This document shows, piece after piece, positions 1-7,768 of a stretch of DNA of 11,398 nt. A program made the translations under genes and the position numbers. Location: NCBI GenBank assembly GCA_937868245.1, contig CALMMI010000362.1, positions 1 through 11,398 of the forward strand, read 5' to 3'. This DNA is from an uncultured Ignavibacteria bacterium. Its GTDB lineage: Bacteria > Bacteroidota > Ignavibacteria > Kapaibacteriales > UBA961. Every line of letters begins with the position of its first letter. Positions within the stretch are counted from its first letter, which is position 1. The notes beneath the pieces were generated by a model, which saw only the letters and a list, made by a program, of their open reading frames with translations, searched no databases and was not told where the DNA came from.

Positions 1-2577
1 TTACTCGTGGGATTCTTTTTCGCTTTCGCTTACTTTTTCAAGAATCTCTTGAACAAAGTTGATATCCTCGGGTAAATTTTCCGGTGTTTTTTCCACTTCT
101 TCCGTTTTTGGAAGAATCTCGTAATCGAATACAAGCTCTTTGGATTCAGTGTTGTATTCAACCCGAACTTTGGCTTTATCCTTAACTACATTCTTGAGCA
201 TTTCTTCTGCAAGCGGATCTTCAAGATAGCGTTGCAAAGCTCTGCGAAGAGGTCGTGCGCCGTATTTCTCGTCGAACCCTTTTTCTACAAGGTAGTCTTT
301 AGCCGATGCTGTAAGCTCAAGGTCAACTCCCATAGAATTAAGGCGTTTGTAGAGCGTTTGAAGCTGAATGTCGATAATCTCGTTGATGTTTTCCTTCGTT
401 AGCGGACGGAATACGATGTAATCATCAATTCTGTTAATGAACTCAGGATTAAACATACGTTTCATCGATTCTTCCACAGTCGCTTTCATTTGCTCGTACT
501 CGTTGTCCGGTGTCTTTTCGGAGAAGCCAATACGTCCTCCTGCTTTAACATCACGTACACCTACGTTCGAGGTCATGATAATTACAGTGTTCTTGAAGTC
601 AATCTTACGTCCCAAACCGTCGGTCAATACACCATCGTCGAATACTTGCAGCAAGATGTTGAATACATCCGGATGAGCTTTTTCAATTTCATCCAACAGG
701 ATGATACTATATGGTTTACGGCGTACTTTTTCGGTAAGCTGTCCGCCTTCTTCATATCCAACATATCCCGGAGGTGCTCCCACCAAACGAGACACACTGA
801 ACTTTTCCATATATTCACTCATGTCGATTCGTATGAGTGAGTCTTCACTGTCGAACATATACCGTGCAAGTGCTTTTGCAAGCTCCGTTTTACCAACCCC
901 TGTAGGACCTAAGAACATGAACGAACCGATTGGGCGTGTTGGGTCTTTCAAGCCGGCACGGGCACGGCGGATAGCTCGTGCAAGATGCTTGAGCGCTTCG
1001 TCCTGACCGACAACCTGTTTCTTAAGTTCATCAGCCATTTTAAGCAATTTGGAAGATTCACCTTCGGCAATTTTATTTACAGGGATTCCTGTAATCATTG
1101 CCACCACATCTGCTATATCTTCATCGGTAACGGTGTAGATTCTTGTAGATGCTGCGGCTTCCCATGTTTCTTTGGCTGTTTCAAGCTCGCTTTGTAAACG
1201 TTTTTCAACATCCCTCAAACGGGCTGCTTCTTCGAAATTTTGCGACTTTACAACATTGTTTTTGTCTGTACGGATAGCTTCAATCTTACCTTCCAATTCA
1301 GTGATTTCCTTTGGAACATGAATGTTGGATAAGTGAACTCTCGCTCCTGCTTCGTCCAAAACGTCGATTGCTTTATCAGGTAAGTAACGGTCGGTTATAT
1401 ACCGTTCAGCCAAGCGAACACATGCAGTAATAGCTTCGTCTGTGTAGGCTACACCGTGGTGCGCTTCATAACGGTCTTTTACGTTGTTGAGGATTTGAAT
1501 TGTCTCGTCACCTGTTGGTGGCTCAACAATGATTTTTTGGAAACGTCTGTCCAAAGCACCGTCTTTTTCCACAAACTGACGGTATTCGTCAAGTGTTGTA
1601 GCACCGATACATTGGATGTCTCCCCGCGCAAGTGCTGGTTTGAACATATTGGAAGCGTCTAAAGAACCGGAAGCACCACCTGCGCCTACGATAGTATGCA
1701 ACTCATCAATGAAGAGAATCACATCTTTCGCTTTTTCCAGTTCGTTCATAACCGCTTTCATGCGTTCTTCGAACTGTCCGCGGTATTTTGTACCTGCAAC
1801 AAGTGCACCTAAATCTAATGTAACGATACGTTTATCGAACAATGTCCGTGACACTTTCTTTTCGATGATTTTAAGAGCTAACCCTTCAACAATAGCAGTC
1901 TTACCAACACCCGGTTCGCCGATTAATACCGGGTTGTTCTTCTTGCGGCGTGAGAGAACCTGAGCAACACGCTCAATTTCTTTTTCACGACCAACCACAG
2001 GGTCAAGTTTATTCTCGACTGCGAGCTTTGTAAGATCACGTCCGAAATTGTCCAAAACAGGAGTTTTCACTCGTTCAGGAACACCTTTGCCCGGCTTTGA
2101 ACCTTCTTTTTTACCGCCTGCGGGTGCTCCGCTGCTTGGATTACCATGAATGATATTATCAAGTTCTGCACGGACTGTATCGTATTTAATTGAGAATCCC
2201 GCAAGGATTTGCGTGGATATGTTGTCTTCATCGCGCAGCAAAGACATGAGCAGATGCTCTGTGCCGATGAGTGTGCTTTTGTAGAGCTTTGCCTCCAGGT
2301 ATGTGATTTTCAATACCTTTTCAGCATTTTTTGTAAGTGGAATATTTCCGATAGTTAGTGTTCCGCTTGTTGCTCTGAGAGAATCTTCAATGCTTTTTTT
2401 AAGTTTAAATAAATCTACTCCGAGGTTACGTAGAATCTTAACAGCCATACCGTCGCCTTCGCGAATTATTCCGAGTAAGAGATGCTCCGTGCCGATGTAA
2501 TCATGCCCAAGCCGAAGTGCCTCCTCGCGACTGAGGCGGATGACATTCGATACACGGTCAGAAAAGTTGCCTTCCAT
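1..2577 (-). CDS. clpC: ClpC-type AAA+ unfoldase, ATPase partner of ClpP
   Basis: Hsp100 ATPase that unfolds cytoplasmic substrates and feeds them to ClpP. Numbered from an upstream ATG at 2619, the protein has two Clp-N repeats (about 15-157), a linker, AAA+ domain 1 with Walker A GEPGVGKT (234-241), pore loop [10 protein letters not shown] and Walker [10 protein letters not shown], a UVR-like coiled segment ([16 protein letters not shown], about 461-476), and AAA+ domain 2 with Walker A GPTGVGKT (571-578), Walker B and pore loop GYVGYEEGG. The IGF tripeptide at 697-699 is the ClpP-docking loop. That loop, the UVR segment and the lack of a long ClpB middle domain make this ClpC rather than ClpB. 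I chose the ATG at 2577 (858 aa) because MEGNFSDRV is the usual family N-terminus; the ATG at 2619 would add 14 residues. Neither start has a clear ribosome binding site. The gene is intact and ends in an acidic tail with TAA at bases 3-1. No clpP, ctsR or mcsAB is visible nearby. Confidence 0.96.
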   Translation of the reverse strand: MEGNFSDRVSNVIRLSREEALRLGHDYIGTEHLLLGIIREGDGMAVKILRNLGVDLFKLKKSIEDSLRATSGTLTIGNIPLTKNAEKVLKITYLEAKLYKSTLIGTEHLLMSLLRDEDNISTQILAGFSIKYDTVRAELDNIIHGNPSSGAPAGGKKEGSKPGKGVPERVKTPVLDNFGRDLTKLAVENKLDPVVGREKEIERVAQVLSRRKKNNPVLIGEPGVGKTAIVEGLALKIIEKKVSRTLFDKRIVTLDLGALVAGTKYRGQFEERMKAVMNELEKAKDVILFIDELHTIVGAGGASGSLDASNMFKPALARGDIQCIGATTLDEYRQFVEKDGALDRRFQKIIVEPPTGDETIQILNNVKDRYEAHHGVAYTDEAITACVRLAERYITDRYLPDKAIDVLDEAGARVHLSNIHVPKEITELEGKIEAIRTDKNNVVKSQNFEEAARLRDVEKRLQSELETAKETWEAAASTRIYTVTDEDIADVVAMITGIPVNKIAEGESSKLLKMADELKKQVVGQDEALKHLARAIRRARAGLKDPTRPIGSFMFLGPTGVGKTELAKALARYMFDSEDSLIRIDMSEYMEKFSVSRLVGAPPGYVGYEEGGQLTEKVRRKPYSIILLDEIEKAHPDVFNILLQVFDDGVLTDGLGRKIDFKNTVIIMTSNVGVRDVKAGGRIGFSEKTPDNEYEQMKATVEESMKRMFNPEFINRIDDYIVFRPLTKENINEIIDIQLQTLYKRLNSMGVDLELTASAKDYLVEKGFDEKYGARPLRRALQRYLEDPLAEEMLKNVVKDKAKVRVEYNTESKELVFDYEILPKTEEVEKTPENLPEDINFVQEILEKVSESEKESHE

Positions 2578-2865
2578 AATTGTATGTTGTATAGTGATAG
2601 AAAATTTATGGACTTTCACGGGTTATAAAGACGCATAGGCAGGCGATATTATTGCTAGAATACTCTAAATGCGTCTATCGGTAATAGCAAAATGAACGCT
2701 GCAAATGTTACTCAAAAATACTGTTATTCTTTCATTTTAAATAGTAAATTGTTTGAAATGAAAGCACAGCTCACTCATATTACAGAATGATTACTTGGAA
2801 TTTCGGCTAAGATTCGCCAAATTTGCGCGTAAACTGACAAATAACACTTCACATAATACCCTTGT
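2578..2865. promoter_or_regulatory. Divergent clpC / ppk1 spacer, presumed promoters of both
   Basis: This 288-bp AT-rich spacer must hold the promoters of clpC (minus) and ppk1 (plus). I could not find a convincing Bacteroidota-type promoter (TTTG, about 19 bp, TAnnTTTG) for either gene. Structures seen: a perfect 9-bp inverted repeat CTTTCATTT (2729-2737) / AAATGAAAG (2756-2764) with an 18-nt loop; an 8-bp inverted repeat AGACGCAT (2629-2636) / ATGCGTCT (2669-2676); and a short TTGCTA / TAGCAA pair interleaved with the latter. There is no CIRCE element (HrcA site) and no CtsR heptad repeat, so heat-shock control of clpC by those regulators is not supported here. No small gene is apparent. 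Confidence 0.5.
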
Positions 2866-5010
2866 ATGACAAAGTCTGCCCCGAAACGTCCAGCTCAGAA
2901 ATCTGATTTGTTTTTCAATCGCGAATTAAGTTGGTTACAATTTAATATGCGGGTACTCGAAGAAGCGGAGGATAAAACCCATCCGATATTGGAGCGTCTG
3001 AAATTCATTGCGATTTTCAGCTCTAATCTTGATGAGTTTTTTATGGTACGGGTGGCAGGTATCAAGGAACAAATAGAATCTGAACTTGTTGAAGTGTCGT
3101 CCGACGGGAAAACACCTCTTGAGCAGCTTGCAGGACTCCGTGCGCAACTTCTGCCTCTTGTGGCACGCCAAACTTCAATATTAATGGAAGATGTATTGCC
3201 GGCATTAGAGAAGGACGGGGTATTCCTCCATCAATTTGCAAAACTTAGCCAACGCGAAAAAGATTACCTCAGAAATACCTTCATGGAAGATATTCTGCCT
3301 GTCCTTACGCCGCTCGCGCTCGATACAGGGCACCCGTTCCCACGATTGTTAAATCGCAGTTTGAACCTTGCCTTCGTATTACGTGATGAAAGCCGTGATA
3401 AGTCCGAACGGAAAACGGCAGTGCTTCAATTGCCTCCCGTACTGCGCCGTTTTGTACCGTTGAAACGTGCATCGGGAAATCATTTTGTGTTGCTGGAGCA
3501 AATCATTCAGGCACATGCGGAAATCCTTTTCCCCGGGTTGACTGTTGAGGATTCCTATCCGTTCCGTGTAACCCGCGATGCAGACTTGGAAATTGCCGAC
3601 GATGAAGCAAGTGACTTGCTGACCGAAGTAGCAGAGCAAGTGCGCCTCCGGCGTTGGGGAACAGCTGCTGTACGGCTTGAAGTAGAGGAAGACACCCCCG
3701 ATTATTTGATAAATTTACTTATGACTTCATTGGAACTTGAGTCGAACGATGTGTATCAAAACAACCGTCCGCTCAACTTGCCAGATTTTATGGAGCTTAT
3801 GAAAATCGACCGTAGGGAGCTAAAGGATATTCCGTTTAATTCACGGAAATTACCTGAGTTTCAAGGCACACCCGATGAAATGTTTGATGCAATCCGTAAG
3901 CACGATGTAATGATACACCATCCGTTTGATTCATTCACAAACAGTGTTGTAAAATTCCTCCAGGCTGCAGCGGAAGACCCGAAAGTTCTTGCTATCAAAA
4001 TCACACTGTACCGTGCGGGGAGTTCTTCACCAGTTATCGAGGCTCTTAAGCGTGCAGCCGAAAATGGGAAGCAAATTACTGCTTTTGTGGAACTGAAAGC
4101 CAGATTCGACGAAGAAAATAATATCCTGTGGGCAAAAGAACTTGAACAAGAAGGTGTCCACGTGGTTTATGGTATTTTAGGCTTAAAAACACACACGAAA
4201 ATAGCAATGGTTGTACGGAGGGAAAAGGCATCGGTACGTACATATTTGCATCTTGCAACGGGGAATTACAATCTTAGCTCATCCAGAACATACACAGATA
4301 TAGGAATATTTACAGCCAATGAGGAATTCGGGAATGATGCAATCAACCTTTTTAATTCCCTTACCGGATATTCACACTATTCCAAATGGCAGGAATTTAT
4401 CGTTGCTCCAGGGAATCTGAAAAGTAAAATTCTCCAATTGATACGCAGGGAAACCGACCTACATTCAGTAGAAAAACCCGGACATATAGTTGCCAAAATG
4501 AATGCACTGGTTGATGAGGATGTTATTCGCGAACTATACCGCGCAGGTCAAAAAGGTGTGAAAATACAATTGATTGTACGGGGGATATGCTGCCTGCGTC
4601 CGGGGCTTGAGTCACTCAGCGAGAATATCGAAGTACGAAGTATCTTGGGCAGGTTTTTGGAACACAGCCGTATCTTTTACTTTGCGAACGGGGGAGAGGA
4701 AGAATTCTATCTGGCGAGTGCAGATTGGATGCCCCGTAATTTCGAACGACGAGTGGAACTTATGTTCCCTGTGTACGACTCACGGTCGTGTGCTACGTTA
4801 GAGCATATTTTAGCCGCTTATTGGCAGGATAATACCAAGTCGCGTAAATTACTTTCAGACGGCTCATATCATCGTATCACCCCACAAAAAGGGGAAGATT
4901 CATTTTCTGCACAGCAATTCTTTTTGAATGAGATACTTTCAGGTGCGAGAAGGTCTATTGCGAAGATGAAGCGGTTGACTGCCAATCCGGTTCAGAAGGT
5001 TGTGAAGTAG
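2866..5010 (+). CDS. ppk1: Polyphosphate kinase 1
   Basis: Reversibly transfers the terminal phosphate of ATP to a growing inorganic polyphosphate chain. The 714-aa product has the normal PPK1 length and all four regions: N domain with FFNRELSWLQFN and the nucleotide-contacting SNLDEFF (Asn54, equivalent to E. coli Asn45), the head domain, and two phospholipase-D-like C-terminal domains. His443 in KTHTK matches the autophosphorylated histidine (E. coli His435), His462 in YLHLATGNYN matches His454, and His600 in LEHSRIFYFANGG matches His592. RGICCLRPG and the SADWMPRNFERRVE block are also present, so the enzyme looks fully active. The ATG at 2866 gives the short basic leader usual before the ELSWL motif; no Shine-Dalgarno is visible. 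The gene stands alone: divergent from clpC, convergent with the next cluster, with no exopolyphosphatase (ppx) beside it. Homology-based; the residue equivalences are from memory of the E. coli enzyme. Confidence 0.97.
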   Translation: MTKSAPKRPAQKSDLFFNRELSWLQFNMRVLEEAEDKTHPILERLKFIAIFSSNLDEFFMVRVAGIKEQIESELVEVSSDGKTPLEQLAGLRAQLLPLVARQTSILMEDVLPALEKDGVFLHQFAKLSQREKDYLRNTFMEDILPVLTPLALDTGHPFPRLLNRSLNLAFVLRDESRDKSERKTAVLQLPPVLRRFVPLKRASGNHFVLLEQIIQAHAEILFPGLTVEDSYPFRVTRDADLEIADDEASDLLTEVAEQVRLRRWGTAAVRLEVEEDTPDYLINLLMTSLELESNDVYQNNRPLNLPDFMELMKIDRRELKDIPFNSRKLPEFQGTPDEMFDAIRKHDVMIHHPFDSFTNSVVKFLQAAAEDPKVLAIKITLYRAGSSSPVIEALKRAAENGKQITAFVELKARFDEENNILWAKELEQEGVHVVYGILGLKTHTKIAMVVRREKASVRTYLHLATGNYNLSSSRTYTDIGIFTANEEFGNDAINLFNSLTGYSHYSKWQEFIVAPGNLKSKILQLIRRETDLHSVEKPGHIVAKMNALVDEDVIRELYRAGQKGVKIQLIVRGICCLRPGLESLSENIEVRSILGRFLEHSRIFYFANGGEEEFYLASADWMPRNFERRVELMFPVYDSRSCATLEHILAAYWQDNTKSRKLLSDGSYHRITPQKGEDSFSAQQFFLNEILSGARRSIAKMKRLTANPVQKVVK

Positions 5011-5081
5011 AGGGAGGAAAAACTTGTTGCTTTGAATCACTGTAGAATAAACAATAGCGCATTGCTTGGTTATACGATTAA

Positions 5082-5122
5082 TTATAGGTCAGGTAGGTTG
5101 TTACAACCGACCTGACCTATAA
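5082..5122. terminator. Long palindrome between convergent genes, probable bidirectional terminator
   Basis: Two 19-nt arms (5082-5100 and 5104-5122) pair with a single mismatch (A5095 against G5109) around a 3-nt loop TTA; the core is AGGTCAGGT / ACCTGACCT. It sits 71 bp after the ppk1 stop and 7 bp beyond the stop of the small minus-strand gene, exactly where a shared terminator would lie. Neither side is followed by a strong T-run (GATATAATTAG on plus, TTAATCG on minus), so termination efficiency is uncertain and a repeat or RNA-stabilising role is an alternative. Confidence 0.65.
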
Positions 5123-5129
5123 GATATAA

Positions 5130-5486
5130 TTAGAAAATACTGTTATAAGTTGACCATTTCCCGTCGTTATCTACAAAATATGCAACTTCTCCGATGTCTT
5201 CATCAGTAAATGAAAGGAATATTTCTCCTGCTTCAAAGCTAATACTAATCCCAAAACCATCTTTTTCAGTTGTAGAAATTACAATTGCACCCAAAAAAGA
5301 ACAAAGCAAATTTCGGTAATTATCTGAATTGATACTTGTGACTAATTTGTCCTTAATAACCTTTGGGAAAATATAACAGGTTAGTCTATTACCATCAAAA
5401 TCAAGTTGTAAATAGTCTAAAACAAATATTACAGAGCTTAATTTCTCACCTACTAATATTGATAAGGGATCATTTGAAATTTGCAT
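5130..5486 (-). CDS. Small uncharacterised protein, possibly immunity-like
   Basis: Predicted 118-aa acidic cytoplasmic protein with no signal peptide, membrane segment or catalytic motif that I can name. It appears to be a compact alpha/beta fold with alternating hydrophobic strands: LSSVIFVLDYLQLDFDG near residues 16-32, YRNLLCSFLG at 57-66, then ISISFEAGEIFLSFTDEDIG. The pattern (a G..L.SV.FV.DY.QL.FDG block, then YR..LC.FLG, then SF...I..SFTDED) recalls small standalone hypothetical proteins in diverse bacteria, some of which I would guess are immunity or accessory proteins; that is recollection, not a search. The ATG at 5486 is preferred over an in-frame TTG at 5507, because homologous-looking sequence starts after it and the frame is closed at 5514-5516. 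It follows the TPR gene by 57 bp on the same strand and is AT-rich like it, so co-transcription is plausible. A promoter of its own is not excluded. Confidence 0.72.
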   Translation of the reverse strand: MQISNDPLSILVGEKLSSVIFVLDYLQLDFDGNRLTCYIFPKVIKDKLVTSINSDNYRNLLCSFLGAIVISTTEKDGFGISISFEAGEIFLSFTDEDIGEVAYFVDNDGKWSTYNSIF

Positions 5487-5543
5487 AAGGTAAAATGCTA
5501 GCTGCAATAATGATTATGATGTAGGGAATTTTTATAAGTTGAG

Positions 5544-6524
5544 TTATTTATACACAACCTTTGCAGACTTAAAAAACGCTACCCACTTTTCCTTTAATTC
5601 ATTAGGGATAATTGCTTTCTTGATTGCCCTGAAATTATTATATAGAGCTTGTTTCCCTTGAACAATATACCAAAGTTGTGATTCAGGGTTCGGATCATTA
5701 TTAAACCATGGTGATTCAACTGTAAATATAATCCACGGAAATTCTGCTTTTTCATCTTTTTCGATGAAGGTTAATTTTGCTTCAGGAGCATTTTTTTTGG
5801 ATTGCTCAAACATCAAATTCATTACTACATCAGCATTCGAATCTTTCATACCTTTCACTCCTTTGATTACAAACGTATTAACCAGTTCAGTCCAATTTTC
5901 AATTGTTTCATTTGTATGAATATAGTCAATGGAACGTTGTTCGGTATTTTCTTGGTCTGCACCGATTTTCCAGTTCTCATTTTCGGGCAGGTTTAATTGA
6001 ATTGATTCATTGTACCCTTGGATATTACTACAAAATTGAGTTAAATACTGCTCAACACCTTTATCGCCATTATTCTTGGCAGTAATGAAATCCTCACAAG
6101 CGCCCTTCATATTACCCGTTATAGCACGAAGCTGCCCTCGAAGTGTAAGCGAATTAGGGATAGAAGGGTTTAGTTCAATTACCATGTCCAAATCCGGAAG
6201 TGCCTCTTTGTATTTTTTTTGAGCAGCATTAACAACAGCACGGCTGTAATATGCTCTTGCATTTTTAGGAGACAATTCAATGGTTTTATTGAAATCTCCT
6301 ATCGCAGGTTCATATTCTTTGATTTCATATTCACAATTCCCGCGGTTTAAATAGAGATCACTGTCATCTTTACTTAGCTCAATTGCTTTTGTATAATCAG
6401 CGATTGCACCTTTATAATCTAATTTACGATGCTTTTCTAATCCTGAATTTATGTATTCCTTTGCGGTCTGTGCGAATGCTGGAGTTGTGATTAAAAGAGA
6501 TAATAAGAGTATTATGGTTTTCAT
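5544..6524 (-). CDS. Exported TPR protein with unknown C-terminal domain (paralogue A)
   Basis: 326-aa protein with a Sec signal peptide (hydrophobic core 4-15, likely signal peptidase I cut after PAFA at residue 18, mature Gln19), so it is probably periplasmic. Four TPR units follow at about 21-54, 55-88, 89-122 and 123-155, with typical YKGAIADYTKAIEL and YLNRGNCEY signatures; these normally mediate protein binding. The last unit has ACEDFITAKNNGD and ends near Cys165; Cys143 and Cys165 are both conserved in the neighbouring paralogue and could form a disulfide. Residues about 172-326 form a separate domain with no name I recognise, carrying IHTNETIENWTE, FIEKDEKAEFPWIIF, ESQLWYIVQGKQALY and a closing FFKSAKVVYK. 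It lacks a membrane anchor, lipobox and enzymatic motif. It lies 53 bp downstream of the similar gene at 6578-7549 on the same strand. Binding partner unknown. Confidence 0.88.
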   Translation of the reverse strand: MKTIILLLSLLITTPAFAQTAKEYINSGLEKHRKLDYKGAIADYTKAIELSKDDSDLYLNRGNCEYEIKEYEPAIGDFNKTIELSPKNARAYYSRAVVNAAQKKYKEALPDLDMVIELNPSIPNSLTLRGQLRAITGNMKGACEDFITAKNNGDKGVEQYLTQFCSNIQGYNESIQLNLPENENWKIGADQENTEQRSIDYIHTNETIENWTELVNTFVIKGVKGMKDSNADVVMNLMFEQSKKNAPEAKLTFIEKDEKAEFPWIIFTVESPWFNNDPNPESQLWYIVQGKQALYNNFRAIKKAIIPNELKEKWVAFFKSAKVVYK

Positions 6525-6577
6525 TTAAGCTGTAATTATTAATGTATAATAATAGTTGTAAATATCAATGAAATAGT

Positions 6578-7549
6578 TTACTTGTACAATATCTTAGCCG
6601 ACTTAAAAAACCTAATCCACTTATCCTTGAGTTCATTAGAAAGCTTAGGTGACTTCACCGCTCTGTAATTACTGTACAGCGCATCCTTCCCCTGAATAAT
6701 AAACCAAAGTTGTGATTCTCCAGGTTTATCTTTAATAGTTGAAGATGATTCAAGTGTAAAGAGAATCCATGGAAATTTTGTGTTTTCGTCCTTTTCAACA
6801 AATGTTAACTGCATACCCGGTTCTTTTACTTGGGCTTCTTCATACATCATATTCATTGCAGAATCCAGATTTGAACTTGTAATCCCCTTAATCGAAAACA
6901 TGGTACCCATTTCCGTCCAATTATCAAGCGTCTCGTTTGAATGAATCAACCGTAATACCTGCACATCTTTGTTGTTAACTTCTTCAGCAATTTTCCATTT
7001 TTCACTTTCGTTCCACTGTAAGATTAGTGACTCACCCACACCCTGTTCACCTTCGCAATACTGAGTTATGAATTTGTCTGCTTGTGTGTCGCCTTTTGTT
7101 TTAGCGGTTTGGAAATCCTCACATGCACCCTTCTTGTTACCTGTTTGTGCGCGAATCTGTCCGCGAATTGTAAGGACGCTCGGGGTCGTAGGGTCAAGTT
7201 TGACAACCTTATCCAGGTCGGCAAGGGCTTCGTTGTATTTTTCAAGTTTTACGTAGAGCCGTGCGCGAGTATAGTATGCATCCGCATATTTCGGGTCGAG
7301 TTCAAGAGTTTTATTGAAATCTTTTATAGCTTCGTCAAGGTTGTCTAATGCAAATTCACAAATACCTCTGTTGTAATACGCATCACGGTTTTTCTTGTCA
7401 ATAATTATTGCTTGTGAATAATCGATAATTGCACCGTGAAAATCTTGCAATTTGTGTTTCTCCATACCCGATTGTAATAACTTTTTGGCAGACTGTCCGA
7501 AAGCGGTTGCAGAGATTGTTACGATAAAAATGATGATTAGTTTTTTCAT
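6578..7549 (-). CDS. Exported TPR protein with unknown C-terminal domain (paralogue B)
   Basis: 323-aa tandem paralogue of the next gene downstream; by eye roughly half the residues are identical over the full length. The signal peptide has a core at 4-16 and a likely cut after AFG at residue 18, again leaving Gln19. Four TPR units span about 21-155 (FHGAIIDYSQAIII, AYYNRGICEFALDN, YNEALADLDKVVKLDP and the ACEDFQTAKTKGD unit), with Cys143 and Cys165 at the same positions as in the paralogue. The C-terminal domain (about 172-323) repeats the landmarks IHSNETLDNWTE, FVEKDENTKFPWILF, ESQLWFIIQGKDALY and FFKSAKILYK. It is the first gene of the apparent three-gene minus-strand unit, so its promoter should lie in 7550-7768. 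The ATG at 7549 directly opens the signal peptide. Likely a periplasmic adaptor or binding protein; the function of the C-terminal domain is unknown. Confidence 0.88.
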   Translation of the reverse strand: MKKLIIIFIVTISATAFGQSAKKLLQSGMEKHKLQDFHGAIIDYSQAIIIDKKNRDAYYNRGICEFALDNLDEAIKDFNKTLELDPKYADAYYTRARLYVKLEKYNEALADLDKVVKLDPTTPSVLTIRGQIRAQTGNKKGACEDFQTAKTKGDTQADKFITQYCEGEQGVGESLILQWNESEKWKIAEEVNNKDVQVLRLIHSNETLDNWTEMGTMFSIKGITSSNLDSAMNMMYEEAQVKEPGMQLTFVEKDENTKFPWILFTLESSSTIKDKPGESQLWFIIQGKDALYSNYRAVKSPKLSNELKDKWIRFFKSAKILYK

Positions 7550-7768
7550 TTTGCTGTGGTTTTAACTGAAATTCAATGATTGTAATACTTGAAGTTGTAT
7601 ATTTACTATTATGTTTTAAGGTACAAAACTACTATATCTAAGGAATCACACAAAGGAAAGGTATCACGATACAGTAATTATTTTGTGAAAAACGTACGCT
7701 ATTGTTCAGTTTTCATCGTCAATAAACAGCATTGTACAAAACTCAGGTAATTGCTGCCGATACAATCT
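7550..7768. promoter_or_regulatory. Divergent spacer between TPR cluster and MFS gene
   Basis: AT-rich 219-bp region that must hold promoters for both directions. On the minus strand a TTTG at 7610-7607 is followed after 18 bp by TAAATATA (7588-7581), a partial match to the Bacteroidota -33/-7 pattern and only suggestive. A 12-bp dyad GTATC-AC-GATAC lies at 7661-7672, and GGAATCAC (7642-7649) is echoed by GGTATCAC (7660-7667) 18 bp away, which could be regulator half-sites. No small ORF or RNA structure stands out. Confidence 0.35.

Noticed and set aside
437..1963. Plus-strand open frames opposite clpC (for example 437-676, 490-840, 1616-1963)
   Set aside because: They are antisense shadows of conserved ClpC codons, with no family resemblance of their own.
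2578..2619. 14-residue N-terminal extension of ClpC from the ATG at 2619
   Set aside because: Family members begin at the MEGNFSDRV methionine and the upstream ATG has no better ribosome site; kept only as an alternative start.
2629..2690. Interleaved inverted repeats (AGACGCAT/ATGCGTCT and TTGCTA/TAGCAA) resembling a pseudoknot
   Set aside because: Arms of 6-8 bp at these distances are expected by chance in a spacer of this size, and no known riboswitch or leader RNA pattern fits.
5011..5035. Strong Shine-Dalgarno-like AGGGAGGA directly after the ppk1 stop, followed by TTG
   Set aside because: The frame that follows (TTG TTG CTT TGA) stops after three codons, so there is no gene to translate.
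5802..6085. Plus-strand open frames opposite the TPR gene
   Set aside because: Antisense to a coherent signal-peptide plus TPR protein; composition unlike a real protein and no start context.
7751..7768. TTG start for the MFS gene adding six residues
   Set aside because: It follows an in-frame stop directly, and the ATG at 7769 matches the usual N-terminus before the WKKNL segment.
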